From JABWBR01 sp036741235 (GTDB taxonomy: Bacteria > Bacteroidota > Bacteroidia > Chitinophagales > Saprospiraceae): 25,182 nt of DNA. The notes under the pieces were generated by a model. That model searched no databases. It saw nothing but the letters and a program-made list of their open reading frames with translations, and was not told the origin of the DNA. The stretch covers positions 1-25,182 of the forward strand of contig DAINSQ010000063.1 of NCBI GenBank assembly GCA_036741235.1, given 5' to 3'. Within the stretch, counting starts at the first letter, position 1. Every line of letters starts with the position of its first letter. The position numbers and the translations under genes were made by a program. Positions 1 through 5,528 of the stretch are shown one piece after another.

Positions 1-48
1 TGACAAGGTGACAAGGTGACAGGGTGACAGGGTGACAGGGTGACAAGT
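1..48. repeat. Octamer tandem repeat (TGACARGG)x6
   Basis: Six consecutive 8-nt units, TGACAAGG or TGACAGGG, run from the first base of the window, so the array may extend beyond it. It lies about 46 bp past the aroB stop codon. The same octamer occurs in the opposite orientation at 9803-9848. Function is unknown. Confidence 0.9.
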
Positions 49-94
49 CTTCCGTATATTCACCAAAACAAAACCGACAATCAAACATCTTACA

Positions 95-1157
95 TCAAGC
101 ATCATACCCTGTCGCCTTGCTATTAAAAAACGACAAACTTTCAGCGATCAATTCAGCGGGAACAGCCTGGTTGATGGCCGCATGGCCCAGCGGATTAATA
201 AGGCTAAACAGCCAGTTATCGCCCTCGTTTTTTTTATCCTGGCCTATTAATTCGAGGTAATCGGCAAAGTGGCGCTTGTCGAGGGGTTTGGGTTTAAAAA
301 TGCGAACAATAAAATCAGTGATATCGCGGAGTTGTTCCCCGGATAGCCCCAGCAATCGGTGCGACAGCCAGGTTTCGCAGATCATACCAATGGCAACAGC
401 CTCGCCGTGCAGCAGGGGCTCGAGCGATTGCAACCCCAGGCCTTCAACGGCGTGGCCGATGGTATGTCCGAAATTGAGGGATTTGCGGATGCCCCTTTCA
501 TGGGGGTCGGCAGCTACTATTTGTTGTTTAATGCGCAGGGAAGGCTCCAACAACCCGTTCCAGTCGACGTCGTCAAGTTTTTTGATATTGCGAAGTTTCG
601 ACCATTGACCGGCATCGGCGATAAGGCTGTGTTTGATCACCTCGGCAAAACCGCTGCGCAACTCGCGGGGCGGCAGGCTTTGCAGGAAGGCCGGTTCGAT
701 ATATACGCCGGCGGGATCGCAAAAGAGGCCTATCCCGTTTTTCAGCGCGCCGAAATCGACGCCCAGCTTGCCGCCGATAGAAGCGTCGACCTGAGAGAGC
801 AGGGTAGTGGGGACCTGAACAAAATCTACTCCGCGTTTGAACGTAGCGGCGCAAAAGCCGCCCATGTCGCCGATAACCCCGCCGCCGAGGTTGATAACCA
901 GCGCCGGCATCTAGATTTTGTTGCCATATGGGATTGTAGGTGTCGATATGTTTAAACGACTCGCCGGGGGGGATAGAGATAATCGCCAGTTCTCGCCGCT
1001 CCAATCGCTGGCGCAACAGGGGCAGACAATGCCGCCTGGTATTGCCGTCGACAATGACTATAAGCTTGCTGTAAGCTTTTGATGCGATAAGGGCATTCAG
1101 CGGCGCCCAGCAATCGCCTGCGTGTACCTGGTAGGTTCCAATTTCTATAATTGGCAT
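95..1157 (-). pseudogene. aroB: 3-dehydroquinate synthase, frameshifted
   Basis: AroB converts DAHP to 3-dehydroquinate in the cytosolic shikimate pathway, using NAD and a divalent metal. The N-terminal part begins at the ATG at 1155-1157 (MPIIEIGTYQVHAGD) and reads in frame through PPGESFKHIDTYNPIWQQNLDAG. Near 905-918 the frame is lost. The rest reads in another frame from ALVINLGGGVIGDMGGF to the stop at 95-97. That second part holds the NAD-binding glycine-rich motif, EVIKHSLI, FGHTIGHAVE and HGEAVAIGM, the last three carrying the metal-ligand Glu and His residues of the family. Joined, the two parts give about 350 residues, the usual AroB size. A few residues expected between LDAG and ALVINL (typically D-R/K-x) are missing as well, so this looks like a small deletion of 3n+1 or 3n+2 bases. 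It may be a sequencing or assembly error, since aroB is normally single copy and needed for aromatic synthesis. A downstream product starting at 910 would lack the N-terminal Rossmann part. Transcription diverges from folB. Confidence 0.88.
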
Positions 1158-1176
1158 ATTGCAAAAAGGTATGGCG

Positions 1177-1184
1177 CGAAGATA
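1177..1184 (-). promoter_or_regulatory. Possible -7 box for aroB
   Basis: On the minus strand this reads TATCTTCG, one mismatch from the Bacteroidota -7 consensus TAnnTTTG. It ends 19 nt before the aroB ATG. No convincing -33 element is visible, so this is a weak call. Confidence 0.35.
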
Positions 1185-1196
1185 CTACATTGGTAT

Positions 1197-1204
1197 TATC
1201 TTTG
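1197..1204 (+). promoter_or_regulatory. -7 box (TATCTTTG) for folB
   Basis: TATCTTTG matches TAnnTTTG exactly and ends 21 nt before the folB ATG at 1226. It supports that start over the in-frame TTG at 1151, which would lie upstream of the promoter. The -33 element is not clear. Confidence 0.5.
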
Positions 1205-1225
1205 CTCAGACAAGCAAAAAACGTT

Positions 1226-1654
1226 ATGGCTATAATCGCACTGGAAGACGTCCATTTTTATGCTCCGCATGGCTTTTACGAAGAAGAACAAGCGCTGGGC
1301 AACGATTTTATCCTCGATGTATTTGTCGATGTGCGCATCGACGCTGCCGCCGAGGAGGACGATCTGTTCCAAACGGTAAACTATGAAACGCTGTACCTGC
1401 TCTGCCAGGCCGAAATGCGCAAACCCGCGCAATTAATAGAAAATGTGGCCCAGCGTATTGTCGAACGCATTGAAGATCACTTTGAACAGGTGCGAGGCGT
1501 GAAAGTCAAACTCCGCAAACTCCATCCTCCGCTGGGCGGCCGTGTGGGTAGCGCTTCTATCGAAATCGCAACCGGCGTGTTCGATCTGCCCAGCCTGAAA
1601 ACCCTGATGATACTGCGAAAACTGTCGAATAATTTGAAGGAGTTGAAGGAGTAG
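1226..1654 (+). CDS. folB: Dihydroneopterin aldolase
   Basis: FolB cleaves 7,8-dihydroneopterin to 6-hydroxymethyl-7,8-dihydropterin and glycolaldehyde in cytosolic folate synthesis. The 142-residue product carries the family signatures in order: GFYEEEQALGNDF (residues 16-28, with the substrate-anchoring Glu region), TVNYETLY (50-57), LIENVAQRI (70-78) and VKLRKLHPPLGG (94-105, with the conserved catalytic-region Lys98). FolB proteins are usually about 120 residues, and this one has a roughly 25-residue extension at the C-terminus with no recognised motif. The ATG at 1226 was chosen because MAIIALEDVHFYAPHG matches the usual start of the family and because a -7 box sits just upstream. The gene is divergent from aroB and is followed by repeats rather than by another folate gene. 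Confidence 0.92.
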   Translation: MAIIALEDVHFYAPHGFYEEEQALGNDFILDVFVDVRIDAAAEEDDLFQTVNYETLYLLCQAEMRKPAQLIENVAQRIVERIEDHFEQVRGVKVKLRKLHPPLGGRVGSASIEIATGVFDLPSLKTLMILRKLSNNLKELKE

Positions 1655-1735
1655 TCCACTGTGCGACTGTTTTAATTTTTAATATTGAATGTTTGATGTT
1701 TAATTGATTCATAATCATATATTAATCGTGTCGTA

Positions 1736-1803
1736 ACAACCTACAACCTGCAACCTACAACCTACAACCTACAACCTACAACCTACAACCTACAACCTAC
1801 CTA
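1736..1803. repeat. Heptamer tandem repeat (CTACAAC)n, about 9 copies
   Basis: Near-perfect 7-nt units CTACAAC, with one CTGCAAC variant, fill this stretch. The same unit or its complement recurs at 4931-4958, 16619-16729, 23691-23712 and 25160-25182. Confidence 0.95.
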
Positions 1804-1859
1804 ATACTGGGTATCTCCTACCTAATCGCTGTAATTTTCATTTCCCCTACATTTTGGTA

Positions 1860-1890
1860 TTGGGCAATTGGCGCCGGAGCTATAGCTTTG
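1860..1890 (+). promoter_or_regulatory. Candidate promoter of the DUF4856-imelysin-HTTM-receptor cluster
   Basis: A -7 box TAGCTTTG (1883-1890) matches TAnnTTTG. A TTG (1860-1862) lies 20 bp upstream, at the usual -33 distance. The predicted leader is about 38 nt and very A/T-rich. No Fur-type palindrome could be recognised, so iron control is not demonstrated. Confidence 0.45.
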
Positions 1891-1934
1891 TCTTTTGTTT
1901 AGAATTAATCTAATTTAAATTAAAAACAATCGAG

Positions 1935-2888
1935 ATGAGCAACCTACGCGCCATACTACTAGTTGCTTTTGCTACACTGGCCGTCACTTCATGTAAAAAA
2001 GAAGAAAACGGATACCCCATTCCGGAGACTTACAATTTCGAAAATGTGAATTACAGCGGCCAATTACAACGTCTGGCCATGCTTTTAGAGTTAAAATCGT
2101 ATATGCAGTCGGCCAATACGCCGGGGACGACATTGGATGCCGGCCGTTTGCAGGCCATGTATGCCAANNNNNNNNNNNNNNNNNNNNNNNNNNNNNNNNN
2201 NNNNNNNNNNNNNNNNNNNNNNNNNNNNNNNNNNNNNNNNNNNNNNNNNNNNNNNNNNNNNNNNNNNATGGGCGCTTGTTTTTATTACCAATCGACGGCC
2301 GTTTACTTCGGCGCCGACAAAATGAACGTCGACAACGAGGCCGTGACGCCCGGCCAGGGTACGACCATGCAGCACCACTGGGACGAAGCCTTCGGTTACC
2401 TGGGCGTGCCCATTGATTTTCCGACCAACACCGACGGTCTCTTTTTTTGGGGTAATTACGCCAATCAGCGCAATGCCTTGTTGGGGTGTAACGAAAAACT
2501 CATGAACGCATTTTTGCGCGGTCGCGCCGCCATTGACAACAAAGACTACGACACCCGCGATGAAGCCATTGCCGACATCCGCGAAACCTGGGAACTTGTA
2601 TCCGCTGCTACCGCCATTAGTTACCTCAATACAGCCATTGCGCGTTTTGACGACTTAGCTGCCCGCAATCACGCGCTTAGCGAGGCCGTAGCTTTTGTTT
2701 ACAGCCTTCAGTTTAATCCCGATAAGCGCATCGACAATGCGCAAGTTGCCGGTTTGCTGGCTACCATTGGCGGCAACGCCGACTTTTTGCAAATGAATTT
2801 TTATCAAACAACCGTCCAGGCGCTCCAGTCGGCCAAAAACACCCTGGCAGCCAGTTATGATTTGGAAAAAATACAAGACGAATTGTGA
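1935..2888 (+). CDS. DUF4856 domain-containing lipoprotein (interrupted by sequence gap)
   Basis: A signal peptide with lipobox (LAVTSC, Cys20) marks this as a lipoprotein, probably at the outer membrane or periplasmic face. The sequence after the gap (AVYFG, DNEAVTPGQGTTMQHHWDEAFGYLG in part, then a long helical tail) matches my recollection of the DUF4856 family. This family has no established biochemical function and is often encoded beside imelysin-like proteins. A 100-N scaffolding gap (2168-2267) removes part of the domain. Both flanks happen to stay in one frame across it, so the apparent 317 residues are not the true length. Family members I recall are nearer 380-400 residues, which would fit a longer missing piece. 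It is the first gene of a plus-strand run, with 44 bp to the imelysin gene. A role in metal binding or handover to the TonB receptor is inference from context. Confidence 0.8.
   Translation: MSNLRAILLVAFATLAVTSCKKEENGYPIPETYNFENVNYSGQLQRLAMLLELKSYMQSANTPGTTLDAGRLQAMYAXXXXXXXXXXXXXXXXXXXXXXXXXXXXXXXXXXMGACFYYQSTAVYFGADKMNVDNEAVTPGQGTTMQHHWDEAFGYLGVPIDFPTNTDGLFFWGNYANQRNALLGCNEKLMNAFLRGRAAIDNKDYDTRDEAIADIRETWELVSAATAISYLNTAIARFDDLAARNHALSEAVAFVYSLQFNPDKRIDNAQVAGLLATIGGNADFLQMNFYQTTVQALQSAKNTLAASYDLEKIQDEL
2168..2267. other. Assembly gap, 100 N
   Basis: The run is exactly 100 N, the conventional placeholder for a scaffold gap of unknown length, and lies inside the DUF4856 coding sequence. Confidence 0.99.
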
Positions 2889-2932
2889 GTAGTGCGTTGT
2901 TATATACAACACCAATTTAAATACATACGACC

Positions 2933-4048
2933 ATGAATGCAACCAAAAGTCTATTCACTGTTCTTGTACTAATTGCACTGATTGGCGGCGCCTGTAATGA
3001 CTTCAACACGTCGCCCTGTGTCAGCGAACAGGATCAACCTGCCGTATTCCAAAGCATAGCCGACAATCTTATTATACCCGGCTATGAAGACCTGGAGGCC
3101 AAACTTGGTCTACTGCAAACTGCGGCCCAGGCTTTCACAAACGATCCTGCAACTGCGCAACTGGAAACTTTGCGCAATGCCTGGAAGGCGGCCTATTTGA
3201 GCTGGCAGCGCGTAGCGCAATACGAATTCGGCCCGGCTGAAGACCGGCAGCTGCGCAGCTTCCTCAATTCATTTCCACTCGAAACAAGCGCTGTTGAGGC
3301 CCGGCTTAACTCGGGTAATTTCACATTCGATAATGCCATGACCTTCGACAAAGGGTTCCCCGCGCTTGATTACCTGCTCTACGGCACAGGCGCTACCGAT
3401 GCCGATATCCTGGCGCGCTATACCACCGATCCCCTGGCGGCCAACTACAAAGGCTACCTGACGGCCGTGACCGCGCAAATGCAGCAACTCGTCAGTGAAA
3501 CCCTGCAAGCCTGGCCCGGCAGCTTCCGCCAGCTCTTCGTCAACAGCACCGGCACTGCGGCAGGCGCTTCGCTCAGCCTGCTCATCAACGCCCTCAACGA
3601 ACACTACGAACAGATCAAGCGCGACAAACTGGGCATCCCAGTAGGCGCCGTCACACTAGGCTTCCCCAATCCCGACAAAGCCGAGGCTTACTATTCAGGC
3701 ATTTCTGCCGAGTTGGCCCTCGAAGCCCTGCGCGCCGCCGAATCGCTGTACCTGGGCCGCGGCCTCGACGGCGTTGACCGCGAAGGTATTGACGATTACC
3801 TGCAGCAAATAGCGGCCAAACAACAGGGCCAGGACTTGCACCAGTTGATAGCCGACCAGTTTGAGGCGGCCATAACTGCCTTGTCTGCCGTCCCCGATCC
3901 CTTGTCGGAAACCATCGCCACCGACAAAGCCCTGGTAGAAGCAGCTTATGTGGAGGTCTCTGAACAAGTAAGGCTGCTCAAGACCAATTTGCCGTCTAAT
4001 ATCTGCATTGCCATTACCTACATCGACAACCCCAGCGATTCCGACTAG
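2933..4048 (+). CDS. Imelysin-family (M75-like) lipoprotein
   Basis: The 371-residue product begins with a lipoprotein signal peptide (IGGAC, Cys21) and continues as an all-helical protein with imelysin-family landmarks: AWKAAYLSWQRVAQYEFGPAE in part (residues 83-103), the FPLET segment, and GFPALDYLLYG (141-151). The last is the position of the classical GxHxxE motif, but here it reads G-F-P-A-L-D, so the His is Pro and the Glu is Asp. This variant is, as I recall, common in Bacteroidota members. Imelysin-like proteins (IrpA, EfeO-M75) are linked to iron uptake and regulated by iron, while protease activity is doubtful for the family. Two gene-like halves, 30-200 and 210-365, suggest the usual internal pseudo-repeat. 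It sits between the DUF4856 gene and the HTTM gene (12 bp downstream). It probably binds a metal or metal complex at the cell surface. Confidence 0.9.
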   Translation: MNATKSLFTVLVLIALIGGACNDFNTSPCVSEQDQPAVFQSIADNLIIPGYEDLEAKLGLLQTAAQAFTNDPATAQLETLRNAWKAAYLSWQRVAQYEFGPAEDRQLRSFLNSFPLETSAVEARLNSGNFTFDNAMTFDKGFPALDYLLYGTGATDADILARYTTDPLAANYKGYLTAVTAQMQQLVSETLQAWPGSFRQLFVNSTGTAAGASLSLLINALNEHYEQIKRDKLGIPVGAVTLGFPNPDKAEAYYSGISAELALEALRAAESLYLGRGLDGVDREGIDDYLQQIAAKQQGQDLHQLIADQFEAAITALSAVPDPLSETIATDKALVEAAYVEVSEQVRLLKTNLPSNICIAITYIDNPSDSD

Positions 4049-4060
4049 TAAAAGACAGCC

Positions 4061-5398
4061 ATGTTTCAAACGTTTGTACACCGGTTTATCTACCGGCCTT
4101 TGCCCATCGCGCCGCTCGTCACTTTCCGCATCCTTTTCGGCGGATTGATGATGATCGGCGCGTTGCGCTTTATACAAAAAGGCTGGATAGAACGGCTGTA
4201 CGGCGAACCCCGCTTTTTTTTCAAATATTACGGCTTTGAATGGGTGCAAACCCTCGATGTGCCCGGCATGTACGCCGTATACAGCCTCATCGCGCTCAGC
4301 GCCGCCGGCATCATGCTGGGCTTTGTCTATCGCTGGAGTGTGCTGTTGTTTTTCCTGAGCTTTAGCTATGCAGAACTTACCGACGCTGCCAACTATCTCA
4401 ACCACTATTATCTGGTCATCCTGCTGGCTTTTCTGCTTTTCTTTATCCCCGCCAACCGGCGTTTTTCACTCGATACCCGCCTGCGGCCTTCCCTGGCGCT
4501 TACCCATGTGCCGGCCTGGACCATCTGCCTGCTGCAATTTCAACTCGGCGTAGTGTATTTTTTTGCAGGCTTCGCCAAATTGAACCCCGACTGGCTGTTC
4601 AGGGCCATGCCGCTGGCCGTTTGGTTGCCTGAGAAGGCCGGCATTCCGGTCATAGGTCCGTTGCTGGCATTGCCCGCCGCGGCAATCGTATTCAGCTGGT
4701 TTGGCGCCATTTACGACCTGACCATACCTTTTTGGTTATCTATAAAAAAAACAAGAATATGGGCCTACGGCGCGGTCGTAGTTTTCCATGTGCTCACCAA
4801 ATTGCTATTCAATATCGGCCTGTTTCCTTTTATCATGATTTTCAATACCCTGATTTTTTTTCCCGCAAACACCCACCACCGCTGGCTAAAATGGATCGGC
4901 TACCACCCCGGCGAACCAAACATAACAGAACCTACAACCTATAACCTACAACCTACAACAACCCCCATCCTCCTTGCCCTATACATAGCCATCCAGGTAT
5001 TAATCCCCCTCCGCTTCCTCTGCTACCCGGGAAACGTGCTGTGGACCGAAGAAGGTTATCGCTTTGCCTGGCGGGTTATGTTGGTGGAAAAAAACGGCTA
5101 CGCCACTTTTTACGTCAGCGATCCGGCCACGGGGCGGCGCACCGAAGTCATCAACAGCCGGTTTTTGACGCCTTTCCAGGAAAAACAGATGGCGATACAG
5201 CCCGATTTTATACTGCAATATGCCCATTTTCTGGCCCGGCATTACCGGGAGCGCGAAGGAATCAAGCAGCCGGTGGTGACCGTTGACAGCTACGTAGCCC
5301 TCAATGGCCGCCCCAGCGAGCGGTTTATCGACCCCGACGTTAACCTGGCGGATGAGCTTGACGGGTTGGGGGCGAAGGAGTGGGTATTAAGGTATTGA
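4061..5398 (+). CDS. HTTM domain membrane protein (vitamin K gamma-carboxylase-like)
   Basis: This 445-residue protein has several transmembrane stretches (roughly 14-38, 70-90, 92-104, 116-131, 153-172, 200-228, 233-262 and 301-322) and a soluble C-terminal part. The HTTM hallmarks are visible: D108-AANYLNHYYL, QLGVVYFFAGFAKLNPDWL (161-179), YDLTIPFWL and FHVLTKLLFNIGLFP. HTTM is the membrane domain shared with vitamin K-dependent gamma-glutamyl carboxylase. Lys173 in AGFAKLNPDWL lines up, by eye and from memory, with the active-site Lys218 of the human enzyme (AGVKKLDADW). Bacterial members have no settled substrate. The gene lies 12 bp after the imelysin gene, so translation is probably coupled. 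Residues 291-301 are encoded by a CTACAAC-type repeat in a loop before the last membrane helix. A role in modifying or exporting a partner from the same operon is inference. Confidence 0.85.
   Translation: MFQTFVHRFIYRPLPIAPLVTFRILFGGLMMIGALRFIQKGWIERLYGEPRFFFKYYGFEWVQTLDVPGMYAVYSLIALSAAGIMLGFVYRWSVLLFFLSFSYAELTDAANYLNHYYLVILLAFLLFFIPANRRFSLDTRLRPSLALTHVPAWTICLLQFQLGVVYFFAGFAKLNPDWLFRAMPLAVWLPEKAGIPVIGPLLALPAAAIVFSWFGAIYDLTIPFWLSIKKTRIWAYGAVVVFHVLTKLLFNIGLFPFIMIFNTLIFFPANTHHRWLKWIGYHPGEPNITEPTTYNLQPTTTPILLALYIAIQVLIPLRFLCYPGNVLWTEEGYRFAWRVMLVEKNGYATFYVSDPATGRRTEVINSRFLTPFQEKQMAIQPDFILQYAHFLARHYREREGIKQPVVTVDSYVALNGRPSERFIDPDVNLADELDGLGAKEWVLRY
4931..4958 (+). repeat. CCTACAA heptamer x4 inside the HTTM coding sequence
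   Basis: Four 7-nt units (CCTACAA, CCTATAA, CCTACAA, CCTACAA) lie within codons 291-300 and encode the low-complexity stretch PTTYNLQPTT. This is the same heptamer found between genes elsewhere in the window. Confidence 0.9.
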
Positions 5399-5417
5399 AA
5401 TGACATTGTTTTATTCC

Positions 5418-5506
5418 CCACAGAGTTAAACGAAGTAAAACGGAGTACCACAGAGCGTGATTTTTTTACTCCGTGTCACTCGGTTTTACTCCGTTTAACT
5501 TTGTGG
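5418..5506. repeat. 38-bp imperfect inverted repeat between HTTM and receptor genes
   Basis: The left arm (5418-5455) and right arm (5469-5506) are reverse complements at 32 of 38 positions and are separated by 13 nt including a T7 run. Two arm positions become G-U pairs in RNA. The arms are built from CACAGAG/GTTAAACGAAG/CGGAGT-type modules, a style of dispersed repeat seen in many genomes. It could fold into a long hairpin in the cluster mRNA. Confidence 0.9.
5496..5503 (+). promoter_or_regulatory. -7-like box (TAACTTTG) upstream of the TonB receptor
   Basis: TAACTTTG matches TAnnTTTG exactly and ends 25 nt before the receptor ATG at 5529. It lies inside the right arm of the inverted repeat. 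No clear -33 TTTG is present, only T-rich sequence, so the receptor may or may not have its own promoter. Confidence 0.35.
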
Positions 5507-5528
5507 TAAAAAATGTATTATTCTGAAA

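Larger units (their letters stand above)
1655..1934. other. Intergenic region between folB and the DUF4856 gene
   Basis: This 280-bp stretch holds no convincing gene. It contains AT-rich sequence (1670-1735), the CTACAAC heptamer array and, at its end, a candidate promoter for the downstream cluster. Confidence 0.7.

Noticed and set aside
1151..1225. N-terminal extension of folB from a TTG at 1151
   Set aside because: The extra 25 residues have no similarity to FolB and would place the start upstream of the -7 box at 1197-1204.
1736..1803. CRISPR array
   Set aside because: Units are 7 nt and directly adjacent with no spacers, and there are no cas genes in the window.
3353..3370. Active M75 metallopeptidase
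   Set aside because: The GxHxxE motif is not intact, so calling the imelysin-family protein a protease is unsupported.
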